A DNA stretch of 64,000 nucleotides from Adineta ricciae (Eukaryota; Rotifera; Eurotatoria; Adinetida; Adinetidae), in assembly GCA_905250025.1 (NCBI GenBank), contig CAJNOJ010000341.1, positions 1 through 64,000 of the forward strand, given 5' to 3'. The notes below the pieces were generated by a model. That model had not been told where the DNA came from. It saw only the letters and a list, made by a program, of their open reading frames with translations, and did not search any database. Of this stretch, positions 9,339-21,726 are shown one piece after another (the first letter of the stretch is position 1; every line of letters begins with the position of its first letter). The position numbers and the translations under genes were made by a program.

Positions 9339-9730
9339 TTAATTTAAACCTATTCTATAGAGTACAATATCGAATGGTTCTAGAGTAAAATAAATGAAAC
9401 ATTGTCTTTCATGCGTTACGAATGAACCGAAACTGCGACCCACAATACTAAAATGAGAAACATGTAGCATGATAGCTATAGTCAAATTGCTATTTACCAG
9501 TGCCATGTTCCATTGTAATGTTTATCGAACTCCTTTTTTATGTGACTAGCAACCTCCTTTTCGTTATTACAAACATCAAATGCCTCCGCTGCAACATCGA
9601 CTGAGAAGAAACAAACAAGTTTTCATATTAACTATCGGAACAAAGTTCACATACCTGCTCTTTGTTCCATTTCTGGTGACATTTCAGAACTCTTTATATT
9701 GGCTCTTCTTGCCGTGATTAAGCCAGGCAT
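9339..9730 (-). CDS. Dynein light chain, LC8 type, three short exons (copy A)
   Basis: Three exons on the minus strand join in frame: 9730-9655, 9600-9498 and 9447-9339, giving 95 residues. The introns are 54 and 50 nt with GT-AG ends. The product carries LC8 hallmarks in order: [49 protein letters not shown] and FIYFTLE. LC8 proteins are about 89 residues, dimerise, and act as hub subunits of cytoplasmic and axonemal dynein and many other complexes. The last 12-15 residues diverge from the usual hydrophobic ending and extend it slightly. Block B keeps all junctions (46,343-45,952). The exons are too short to appear as long frames, so this gene is easy to miss. Confidence 0.9.
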
Positions 9731-10758
9731 TATATATCCGTATATCTACGAAAAAAATCGCATTAAAATGGTTTTCAAAAAACTCAGGAATTTATTCACA
9801 GACTGTAAACTATGACGATAACAAAGAAAAAAGTGAATATCAGTCGCCGTTTTTGTTATATAAAAAAGAACGGTGAGGCTTAGAGAGGTAGATAGAAGAA
9901 GATAAATCTACTATCTTTTCTTGCAGCCACACGTGGACTTGGAGAAAGAGAGATGAAGAGCAAATAATAGAAGAATAAACCGCGATATGCAAGCAAATTC
10001 TACACATACTATTGCGATAATAACTACTAAACAGAACAACCACGTCCTTGTCATGTATAATGCACAAATATCTAAACAGGAAAAACCTCCATTCCTTTGT
10101 CAGGTTGCCAAGCAAACTCGCGTATCAAAAAACAATACAATTTTTATTTGCTGTCAAAGAAAATTGAGACGATTTTACAGAATGTATAAGGAATATTAAA
10201 ACATACTGTTCTATTTTTTTCCACCGCAAAATCTCGAAGATTTGTCTTCGAACATCGTATATTCTTCAGCTAATGAAATTCTTAATAGAAATTATCAACA
10301 ATTGTTTTAATTTCGATTAAATCAATGTATGATTACATGTACCAATATCCACACCTACAGCCTCAATCATCTCAGTCGCATTGAAAAGTTCATCTTGTCA
10401 ATACTATAAAAGAAAAACTCAAGACTCTTTTTTTCCAACTTGTGATTCTTATAAAAACAGAAACAAAAGAAAATAAGACACGCCTGCCTGATTCACGCAC
10501 ACACACAAATACAGCAAACACTTTGTGGCAAAACTAATTCAATGGCTGCTGATCGACAGTACGCTTTGCTTGAGTTCTGCTTGTTTCTCAAGTGTTTTTA
10601 TTATTTATTCGTTCCGTTCTTTGTTTTCCTTTTTCGGATTTATGCAATTAAAAGCTCCACTTTGTCATGTTTCATACCGAAAAGTTTGCGCTAAAGAAAT
10701 AACGAAATACAAAAACTGTCTCTTTTTATTCAGATTTTACGAAGCAAGTGAAGAGACA
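9731..10758. other. Intergenic / 5' region of the ART-TPR gene
   Basis: No convincing gene. A 70-codon plus frame (9987-10199) and a 91-codon minus frame (9840-10115) overlap and are both conserved between blocks, but neither has a recognisable feature. The stretch 10,490-10,758 includes a CA-rich tract and probably the 5' leader of the ART-TPR gene. Confidence 0.4.
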
Positions 10759-13239
10759 ATGGTAGATGAAAAACTAACGATAATACCCAAACTACCGCGT
10801 GTTGACTTACATCAGATGCAAAGTGTCGTTATTGTCTGGTTGAACGAATACATAGATACCAATGACGAATATTACCAACACACCATTGCATCAATACATT
10901 TACCGATAATGATGAATGCATTGATTTTATCTTAACCATTACCGACACTAGAGTATTTCTGGTAGGTAAAGAGCGTTTTTACCGATGTAGCATCGCTCTG
11001 TGAAAGCATCAAGCGAGCATTTCATCAAACTGAACAGAATAGCATGCCAATCAGCTTTGTTGAGTCCGGTAAGAGGCTAGATCAATTAGAACCATCATTT
11101 ATGTACACACAAATTATCAAAGAGATCTTATTGACGATCGACTTTGACGATAACCACGTTAAAAAGTTCATCGAGTTTTGTCCTCGCCCATTTGTTGAAA
11201 AGAAGGAGGAGTTGGATAACATTGATGAGCTCGTGCGCAAATATCATCAGAAGTCGTCGATATGGTGGTATATTCGAGAAAGCAGTTTGTATTATATGCT
11301 CAATCGTGCTATCATTGTACAAATGGGCTTTTTCATCAATGATCTTCACCCGTCATATTGAACGTTTGCATAAGGAACAATTTGCTAGTCAGTCTTAGAG
11401 TCAAACCTTTACAGTATATCGCGCCCAGGGATTATCAAAATTGGATTTCGATCAAATGGTAAGGGTCAAAGGTGGACTGATGTCATTCAATAACTTTTTA
11501 TCGACGAGTGAAACACGAGATATTCCTCTTATTCGTGCTGAAAGCAACGCAAGTAATCTTGATTTAGTGGGAGTGCTTTTCGCTATACAGATTCATTCTA
11601 CCTCATCATCAACCTGTTTTGCACTCATTCGTAATTGTAGCTTCTTTGAAGATGAAGATGAAGTCCTGTTCTCCATGCACAGCGTATTTCGAATCCGCGA
11701 CATTAAACAAATAGGCACGAATAATAACCTTTACGAAGTGAATTTGGTACTGACTAATGATAATGACAAAGAATTGTGTATGCTTACTGACTTCATACGA
11801 AAAGAGAGCTTCCCAAATTTATCTGGATGGCACAGATTGAGTTTACTCCTGATTAAACTGAATCAAAACGAAAAGGCCCAAGAGATTACCGAAGTCTTAT
11901 TGTATGAGTCACCTGTGGTAACATGGAGAAGGCACAACTCTATGGTCATATGAGCTGGATCAAAGCTAATCAAGGAAAATACGAGCAAGCATTAGAATTT
12001 GGTAAGAAGCCATTGTTTATAAAGCAAAAAGCTGGTCCACAGAATCGTCTTGATTTGGCTACATCCTACAATAACATGGGCATCATATACGTTCACATCG
12101 GCGACTATTCACAAGCAATGTCATTTTATGAACAAGCTCTTGCCATTCAGCAAAATTTACTACCTTCGAATCATCTTGAATTGGCTACATCTTACAACAA
12201 TGTTGGTTGGGTACACGATCGTACAGGTAACTATTCAAAAGCACTCTTATTCTACGAACAAGCCCTTGTAATAGAAGAGCAATCACTCCCGCACAATCAT
12301 CCTGAATTGGCCATATCATACAATGATATCGGTAGTGTATACTACAATATGGGTAACTACTCAAAATCACTATCATTATTTGAAGAAGCTCTTACAATTC
12401 AACTCCAATCACTTTCACATGATCATCCTCTTCTAGCCATACAATACAGCAACATAGGTAGCATATATAGCCACATGAGGAACTATACGAAAGCGCTCAC
12501 ATACTATGAAAGAGCTCTGTCAATCCAACAATCATCACTTCCACATAATTACCCTCAGCTAGCTGCTTACTTCAGCAATATTGGCAGCGTGTATGATAGC
12601 ATGGGCAACTTTCCAAAAGCGCTCTCATACTACGAGAATGCCCTTGCAACTCAACTGCAGCTATTTCCACACCATCGCCCTCATTTGGCAATGCTTCACA
12701 GCAATATTGGTAGCGTATATGATAGCATGGGTGACTATCCAAAAGCACTGTCATTTTATGAAAAAGCTGGTGAAATTCAGCAGGCATCACTTCCACAAAC
12801 TCATCCTGATTTAGAAAAATCTTATAACAAAATCGCTGACATTCATATCAAGATGGAATGCTATTCAAAAGCATTAGAATCTTACAAACGGGTTGTTGAA
12901 ATTCGGGAACAAACACAGCCACGGAGTAATTCTGACTTAGCTGCATCTTACAACAATATCGGTAGTGTGTATGCACTTATGTCTGATTGTCGAAATGCAC
13001 TTTTATTTCATGAGAAATCACTCCAAATTCGACAGAGATCATTTCCACCAAATCATCTTGATTTATCCGTGTCCTACAATAACATCGCCGTAGTGTATGA
13101 ATTCATAGAAAATAACTACGCTAAAGCGCTCACATACTATGAAAAAGCTGTGCATATCAGACAACAATCAATTTCAGCTAATCATCCAGACCTTCAGCAA
13201 CAGAGAAAAAATGTAGAACGCGTAAAACAAAAGCTGTAA
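10759..13239 (+). pseudogene. ADP-ribosyltransferase-TPR protein, disabled (copy A)
   Basis: The stretch matches the block B gene at 47,375 but has several lesions: a 27-base loss near 10,890, a loss of about 115 bases near 10,962 that ends in AGGTAAAGAGCG, an 18-base loss near 11,310, one extra C near 11,349, a TAG at 11,397-11,399 where B reads a serine-rich SSS segment, and two extra bases near 11,914. The ART core can still be traced (VYRA.GL, SFNNFLSTS, EDEDEVLF; the R-S-ExE scheme of arginine ADP-ribosyltransferases), and the TPR part from 11,923 to 13,239 is open for 438 codons with 42-residue kinesin-light-chain-like units. Here the first block motif reads YRAQGL where B has YRGQGL. 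The 3' end, missing in B, is complete here. Confidence 0.8.
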
Positions 13240-15537
13240 AATGATAGTGTGTGAGGATGTCAATCGTATCGTTTATTTTGTAATAAAATACAAATATTAT
13301 CCTCAGTATATAATGAAATGAGCGATTAGGGGAGGGTGTGGGTATATGTATAAGTGGAACTAAATCTATTTCTCTTCCTATGTAGTCGCTTGTTATAAGA
13401 GTGACATAGAGATCTAATTATATTTGAATTGATATTAGCCTGACGGGGGTCGAATTAGGCATCTCATAGTTGCACATGAGTCATGGGCAAGTCAAAAGCG
13501 GACCATTATTGTTAAAAGGCGAAGAATGGTGGTAAATGGGTACCATTATCGATAAAAACAGGAGATCTCTAGCGATCAGCCTCTTTGAGAGATATTATTT
13601 CATTTATTGTAGACCTTTCCGTTATAAAACGTGTGTGCTTTTCATTATTTAATAAATAAGAGTGAATAAATCATAACGCACAAAATTTTAGATGGTTTCA
13701 TCACCAACTAATGTTGTGATAGTTGGTGCAAAAGAGCTGAGATAGAGATAGGAGGGGACGCGACCATCTCGCTGCAATCTGATCGCAATCGAACACGTGG
13801 GTAGATAAGTAGCGCATCCATATGATAGATACATTAACTTGCCATCAGAAGAAAATCCTTCTCGTGGGCGTACCAAAGAGTGCTCAGGTCAACCTATCCC
13901 ATACTCGGTTCTGAGACACGGAATTTGTGAATTTTCTTAGGGCCATCATAGAGTATAGCCAAAAAGAACGCTAATAAAATTCAGAATAAATGACTGGTTT
14001 TCTCCAGTCGGAATCCGATCGGATTTTTCAGAAACGTCGCATTCGCCAACCTGGGTGGAGCAATTTTAACGTTCACACCCTCAAGATATCACTTGATACT
14101 ATAAACGCCATTCGTACCACATTTTACAGTCGCTTTTTCCACCAGGTGCGATGATTAGTTTACCTAACCACTCGGTCAACTCATTGAACATCACTATCCC
14201 ATTTTTATTTAAATTCTTCTACTAAGATTAAATATGATGGTCTATCCGATCGATGATGATAAATCTTTTCATTTAGTGTAATATGTTTCATTTACGACGT
14301 AGAAGGTTTATAAAAATCTTTGAATTATTATTAGTATTTTTATCTATTCTACTGTTTCATCAAGGTTTCTGAAATATTGATGCTGTTAATGTCATTGGAT
14401 ATTACTTCATGACGCTACCTTCCACATGGTTGTTTTCTTCCATTTCTATACACATATACATATATATGTGTGTTCTTTTTCTCTTTCTTTCCTGTCGTTT
14501 TTAGTTTTTGTTTGATCATCATGTCCGTTCTCATGATGATCTCTGTGATTGTATTTCTTCTTTGTTTTCTTCTTTTTCTATTTTTTTTTCTCAGATCATC
14601 TTCGATCTGTATATATGTTGTTGTTTTTCTCTTTTCTATCAGTCCTTCGTTATCATTTTCTTTAGTGTTTTATTTGATTTCACCCAATAAAACACCCTTA
14701 TCATCTCATCCACATCCATCCTCTTCATCTTTCATCCCTTCCAGTCACCTCAGGTAGGTTCAGCGACGAGAGTCTTGATCTTACATCAGACCATTCGTTC
14801 GATTAGGCGATTCAGGTTAGGATATAGTCGGTAGCTGGAGGTTTCATCACATCCCCCGATACAAGAGACTCCCACATGCTAATGATGAATTGTATATAAA
14901 TAAAAAGCTGCCTTTATTTATATTAACACGGATGATTATTGTCGTTCAGATGAATGATCTATTTTCATAAAAAGTAAATTATATAGAAGATATATTCATT
15001 AAAATGTTTAGTTGATAAACCACAATATTGAGTAGTTATAAAAAGTCTAACTATATTTTTATTAGAATTCAGAATATACGTAATATATGTAATTCAATAC
15101 TTGGAAATACATGTACCTACGATTAAAAGATATCAAAATTTTATCGATCGAAAGAATTTGATCCGTATTAATATTATCTATGAATCTCTACTATCTCATG
15201 AATATTATAAACAGTCATCGTAGCAAGAGCCATCTAATAAAATAACACATATTATACACGATATTATCTTTTTTTACATGGGGCCCCAGGGTAAACTATT
15301 GTCTATTTAGATTTCATGTTGATATAACTTAATGGGCACTTTCCTTATAATTCAGCTGGTCGAATTATTTCACCTTAAATTTATTTCGCGTTAGCGCATA
15401 AAGTAAACAGTGATACTAATTATTTTTTATCTTTATATCGAAAGTAAACTTTAATCGGAATGAAACACCGTTCGAGTTCTTTTTCATTCGATATAAGCAA
15501 GCAGTCTGAAACAAGCTTTAAGCATTGTTAAAACATG
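13240..15537. other. 2.3-kb stretch without supported genes
   Basis: The part 14,470-14,760 is a T/C-rich low-complexity stretch whose open frames are composition artefacts. At 14,108-14,178 (minus) lies a tRNA-like pair of internal promoter boxes. Otherwise I see only AT-rich sequence. This stretch is not present in block B. Confidence 0.5.
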
Positions 15538-18500
15538 TCATTCGCATGTATTCAAAAGAATATCATAAGTTCCACTAGATTCATCTACATCGATCATATC
15601 TTTACGTCCATCATTATTCAAATCTGTAATACTAATCCAACCACTTCGATCAACAATGCTTGTGGTATGCACCGTTTGTAATTCATAGTTTCCGTTTCCA
15701 TCTCCTATCAATACATTTATTTCACGACCTGTTCGACCAAAACCAATATCTAGAAACTGATCGCCATTAAAATCATTGACAAATAATTCATAATTTGGTG
15801 TATCGCCTATATAAAACACCTTTGTTTCGCCTAAAGATCCATTACCATAACCAAACATCACATTGATATAATCTCTGTTAGCATAAGATATAGCGACATC
15901 TGCTAGAGAGTCGTTGTTAAAATTACCAACTACAAAAGACTCCGAAAAGTGAAGGCCGGGATTTGGAGAAATCTTTTGCTCTTGAAATGTTCCATTACCG
16001 TATCCAAGAAAAATACCAATACTTTTACTATATTGCAGGAGCACAGAGATATCTAGATAACCATCGAGATTAAAATCAGCAACTACCATTTTTATTGGAC
16101 TGCTTTTAACACCCGAGTCGTATCTTTTAAATCGTGCAAATTTTCCGTTACATTGTCCAAATATTACACCAAGATAATTATCAAGATCAAGAAATATAGA
16201 AGAAACATAGGTGTAGGCAATATCCATACATGTATCCCCATCCAAGTCAGCTGTAATTATCGTTTTGGTATCGGTTCCGATGATATGATAAAAGGCGCGA
16301 TCAAAACGGCCACGATCTTCTTGCAAATCCACAGTCAATACGCCATGTAATTTACTGAAAATTATTCGATCGAGTCGATTATCATTATTGAAATCAGCAA
16401 AAAGAAATTGTGTTACATTCAGTTTAAAATCATTGTAAACTATTTCTGTTTCAAATCTTCCAAAACCATTACCCATGTACAAAGACAAACTATTTTTCTC
16501 CACATTAAGTAACGCGAGATCCATTCCACCATCATTATTCAAATCACCAATGAAATGCTGTTTTTTCATAAACAGAGGGAATTTCTTAGCAATTCTTATT
16601 GGTTGAAATATTATCTTGCATAGTGTTTCTATAAGGAAATGAAACAAACGTGGAAACCTTGTATTTTATCTTGACGATGTACGGGTCTAAGAATAAACTC
16701 TGATAGCTTCTCATTACGTACCGTATTTAGTTGTAGTTTTCGTCGGTACAGTCGTGATTGAAGTTGTACTGAAGCGACTTGTCATCGTTATCATTGAAGT
16801 TGCTACGAAAAGTTCGACAAATATTGAATTCAGTGTACATATTCTATCGATGATCAAGAAAACATACTTGTTATTATTGATAATTTCGTATGCGCTTTTT
16901 GTTGAACAATATAAATGGAAAATACAATTATAGCTGCTATTATTGACAACAATAATACGAATATGATGATGCCTTTGAAAAAACATCGATTTATTCTGAA
17001 GAAAACGTACTGAGATATTAAATTTCTGTCTGAAACATTTTTTGTACTAATATTTTCAACAGATATTGGTTCAACTGTGCATGTAGAATGTACAATTGTT
17101 CTTTGTCGCTTTCGATATTGATATATGTTGACTATAATTGGGACGATTTTAGGACAAATCCATTGAAGAACGATTGATAGACCAGATTGAAGACTGAGTA
17201 AAATACCTACGATATGAAAAAGTTTAAATTTTTGAATATAAGTATAAGAACATGATAAAGGTGAACATTGATCATAATACAATGAATAATCAATTGTTGT
17301 CTGCCATTTTTCAACAAACAAATTATCGATAAGTACAGCAATAGTTGTGTTAATCGAAAATCGACTATTGATTGCTGAGAGAGGATTGAGAGAATTCGAC
17401 GATTTATTTTCACGTCTTGGATTCATATATTGTACAATTAAATCAATGCATGATTTATTATAGAAACATTCAAGTGTAGAAGCACGAAATGATTCACTTG
17501 GAATACATCCCATTTTTATACCTGGAATTACGATTGGTTCTAATGAATTTACTACATTAAAAGTAGCTTGAGTTGTGCAATTCGAAGACAATCCACATGA
17601 ACAGACATTGTCATAGATCATAGGTTTACTCGGCAGATAACTGCCCATGAGATTCTCTTGTGAAAGAGAATAATGAAAATTTGTTCCATAATTTGATATG
17701 ACAGCATTTCCTTGGTTGAGATTCCGAATTAACAAAAGAAGACGAGTGAATGCAATTGGAATACTTGATTGTTTCTGTTGGATTGTTAAATTAAGGCGTG
17801 CATCAAAATTTGCTTTTGATAAAAGTTCAGCAGTGGTAAATAATGAGAAACGAAATTGTTCAATAGTAATGTTTATTGTTTGGCTAGAAAGTTGACATAA
17901 TCCTTGAAGGAATTGTAAATGAGCATTAAGGAAACTACTATAGTCTTTAACAAATAACGTTAGTGCTGAAATAGTATCATCTGTAAGTATACTTCGTCCT
18001 ATATTCGAAGCGAATGGGCTCGAACAGACCTGTAATCAAAATAGATTCGTTTACAACGCGGTTAAAAATATGCCTATGTACAAACATAGAATCTTTACCT
18101 CGTGAAACATCGTCTCTATTTTGACGAATCGATCGTATGGTGATGCAATTGATGAACACATACATTTTAGTTCATCTCCATATCGTTGGTAAAGTTCATT
18201 ATATTTCTGAAGATACGGTCTCTCAAAAGTTTTCGTATGCTTTGTAGGTTGTACACCATTGTAGATAGCGAGAATAATAAGAATAGTAGAAAATAAAATA
18301 AAATACAAACGAGTAGCCGATTGTCCTAGATGCTTAGCTCTTGCTTGATCGGTATTGCTACCAAAACTGTGTATGGGGAAAATATTTAAATCTTTCACAA
18401 GCGTGCATAAACGTGTGAACAGTTTTTCCAAAATTGTTTTGAATTGTTTGAATCGGTTGAAACGAACTATTCATAAGAAAATAAATACGATGTGTTTTTT

Positions 18501-21500
18501 TATTTATATCGGAAAATGTCTTCAAGAGTTTTCTTTTGATTATCGAGTTCGTCCTATGTATTTGTTTCTAACTCGGAAAACTAACTTTCGAAGATAGTAT
18601 GAATCAAGGATTACTTTGTTGTTGCCGTTCTTTTCTAATAGTGTTTTTACATAAAAAAAAGAAACACTTCACTAACAGAGGTGTAATCAGTCGTAATGAA
18701 ATAATTAATCCACCAATTATTGATATAAATTTCATTAATAGTTCACTGGGTTTTGAGCGAACTTTTGCTAAATAAGTACAATGATTTGGTGCACATGATT
18801 TATAAAATGAATCGTATGAATAAGATGAATTCCATTGTTCAATGAAGATGTTCTTAAGGATTGCTGAAATCGAAGTATTTGGAGAGAAACGACTTGATTG
18901 TGAATTGTAAATAAGAGGACGAATATCAAACCACGATGAATGTTGAACACTATCATGATATATTTGTTTACTATAGTTCATTACGATGGATAAACAATTC
19001 AAATTTGAATAATAACATTCCAGTGTTGAAAGTAAAAGTGATTCAGTAGCTGTACATCCTGCAAATGAGCCAGGTACCGTATACCATTTCGTATGATTAG
19101 GTTTAAGTGTCCAGCCACGATTAGTTTCGTAAATACTGAGTGGAATTCGGCAGTTAATATCAACAGCACAAACGCAACTGATAGATTCTTGTCTAGTGCT
19201 GAAAGGTCCAGTCAAATTGAAATATAACTAGCAAGAAAGTCAACATTAATCAGTTTTATAGGATCTATTAGAAAAACACTTTCACATACCGAGATCATTG
19301 TTGGTGAGAGTAATGAAAATGGATTTCCTTCTCCAACGCGTTTGCCATAACCTCCCATGGGGCCAGAGTATGGCTGATCGACTTGCATAAGAAGTCGTTC
19401 TGTTTCGATAAGAAGACTAAATGAGTCATTTGTTGATCGAAAAAAACCTGTAAGGGTCGAATTGATTTGAAAATCAAAATCGTTTTTCGACAGTATATTG
19501 GAAACAACAAATGGTTGCAGAAAAAAATGACTAATCGCTTCGGCAACCATTTTTTTAGCCAATTTACAAAGATCAGATAATAAACGAAATTTGTTAAAAG
19601 CTCGATTACGCCAATCGGGAACATTATACCCAGTTTTAACATATCTTAACAAGAAAATCCATTCTTCTTTCACAAAATCACTTGAACATATTTGATGAAA
19701 GATTGGGGACAATGTAATAAAATTCTGATGAGATATTATCATACTGGAACATGGACATGTAAGCGTCTGGGAATATGTCGCATATAAATTGTTATATGTT
19801 GACAATGATGGATCCGTTTCTTTTACTGTAGCTAATTCAGGACTTATGAATGTTAAGAGAATAATAATACTGCAGGAACCTCAAAAGCAAAAAAGAAATA
19901 AACAACGGTGGATGACAATGTTATCTATCATGATTTTGATATTTAACGATAGAGAAGACATACTTGTTAGCAGAATTAGATAGATGATGGTGGTAGTCTT
20001 TTGTATTTTAATATCGTTGTCTGTTCGGCATTTAAAATTCTTGAATAGATTTACTTGTTTGATATAGCGACTGAGTTTATGTGCAGATGTTCTTTGAATG
20101 ACTAAAATTCAAATATAAAGTATACGAGGGAAATCAAATAATAAATACCATGAGAGACATTGGTATTTCGCGAATAACACTTCAGTTTCCAGTAGATATT
20201 GATTAGAAATAATACGATGCAACGAAATATAATAGTAAGACCCCCATAGAGACCAATAAATAAAGTAACTGCATAAAAAAAATTAATTGATTCAGACGTA
20301 GTGTATGTGCAGACTGAAGGAGCACATTCATCGAAATATTTTGGATAATTGATTTCTGTTGACCATTCTTCAATGAAAAGATTAACTAAATGATCTTTTA
20401 CGGCCATATTTTGTTGCTTTGAATTTGGCATTGGAGCAAGCGGTTTCAAAGACGTCTAAATCACAACATTTACATGAAAGAAATCGAATTCTATTATACA
20501 TACTCGATTAATGCCTGGGAATTTAGTTGCCAATAATTTAAGACATTCCATGCTATATAAACAATCAAGTGTACTTTGAAGAATGGCTTCAAGAGAAGTG
20601 CATCCTGTAAAAAATCCATGAACTAATGGCTGATTTGATTGTGGACTTGACCATATCATACGAATTTGATACTGTGAATTATTAAAGATAGAAAAGAAGC
20701 CAACAGCACTTGTTGGATTTGTATTACTACAATCCATGACTACTTGCGCCGTTGAACTTTCCAAGCGTGACTTAGAATATGATATTTCGCTAGTGTAAAA
20801 TCTATATGCACGGTCTTCATAATCAACTAGAAATAGAAGATTTGTATTCAGAGCAGACATTAAGAAATTTGTTTGCATAGTAGTTCGAAGGTAATTGAAG
20901 AATGTAATGATTTGAATAGATGTGTTACTTTTGAAGAATTCAATAGTGCCATCCACTTTTGATCGAACTTGATTTTCATGAAGAACATCTCTGTAGACAA
21001 ACTGATTGTGGTCTAAATCCATTAGTTTTTGAGAGGCGGCACCTTGAGAGATCGAACAAAGAGTAGCCAAAAGTTGAAACTAAACGAATATATAGTTGAT
21101 CTTATGTTCACTGAATTAAATTCATTCAAAAGACATATACTTACTTGAGAACTAGCTGTTGATCGAAAATCACCTGTTCCATAAGTGCTGGCATCTTTTA
21201 AATATAATTCTTCAATCCATTGTTGACTGACAAAACGACTTAAACAAACAGGATGATATTTGATCGTATGAAATACGAAGCTTTTGAACGGTATTGACAT
21301 TGTTGAGCATGGACACGAAAGAGTATCAATATATGTATTGTTTAGTTGAACAAATGTGTCAGAAGAAACGTTGTGAATAGAAACCGTTGACGAATACGAT
21401 GTCATGAGAGCAGAAAAGAAAAGAAGATAAAGTGCACCTGTGAAGAAATACAGACGAGCAAACCTTAACTTTCTATTTGTATGAATTGTGAAAAATCATC

Positions 21501-21726
21501 TTGCATATTAAATCTATGTGCTCTTCAATACGATTATAATACTATCTTACATACCCGCGAGAAGTACAGTATACAGCCAAGTTGCATATTTTTGCTTTTT
21601 GAGAGTGGCTGCTGGATCGTCTTGTTCATTATCATCATCATTATATTCATTTTCTCCTGGTATAAAAGTATTGTAATCATATATTTGTTTGTAAAACCAA
21701 TGAAATAGTGCTTTAAGTTTCATCAT
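15538..21726 (-). CDS. Giant 11-exon membrane protein: three repeated Cys-rich two-TM modules plus FG-GAP repeats
   Basis: Eleven exons join in frame: 21726-21555, 21437-21145, 21079-20504, 20455-20149, 20101-19964, 19879-19290, 19227-18615, 18466-18099, 18029-16868, 16802-16722 and 16628-15538; the sum is 5391 nt, 1796 residues. Three modules (about 1-449, 450-896, 897-1406) each show an N-terminal TM, a CPCSS-type motif (LSCPCSTM, LTCPCSSM, LKCMCSSI), a second Cys motif (TLDCLY, TLECYY, TLECFY), then YFDECAPSVCTY / FYKSCAPNHCTY / YYDQCSPLSCSY just before a second TM. Module 3 adds a further TM, a Thr-rich linker and seven FG-GAP/VCBS repeats with Ca-binding loops (DLNNDGGMD, DFNNDNRLD, DLDGDTCMD, DFNLDGYLD, NFNNDSLAD, DFNGDQFLD, DLNNDGRKD). 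Two-TM, Cys-rich modules resemble DEG/ENaC topology, but I cannot establish that. The module-joining introns are the least certain part; the 19,880 acceptor (TTGAG) is weak. Confidence 0.65.

Noticed and set aside
9840-10199. Two overlapping conserved small frames on opposite strands
   Set aside because: Both are conserved only because the whole block is; they carry no recognisable feature and mutually exclude each other.
12185-12796. Cys/His-rich minus-strand frames inside the TPR region
   Set aside because: They are antisense shadows of the 126-base TPR coding repeat and recur with its period in both copies.
13440-13500. tRNA gene ending in TTCGACCCCCGTCA
   Set aside because: The supposed T-arm does not pair and no acceptor stem or D-arm can be drawn.
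14470-14757. Hydrophobic 95-codon frame resembling a membrane protein
   Set aside because: Pure T/C-rich low complexity; any frame in such sequence reads as Phe, Ser, Leu and Val.
15538-21726. Firm naming of the membrane modules as DEG/ENaC channels
   Set aside because: Two TMs and a Cys-rich outer part fit, but the selectivity-filter and Cys spacing could not be matched by eye, so the name is withheld.
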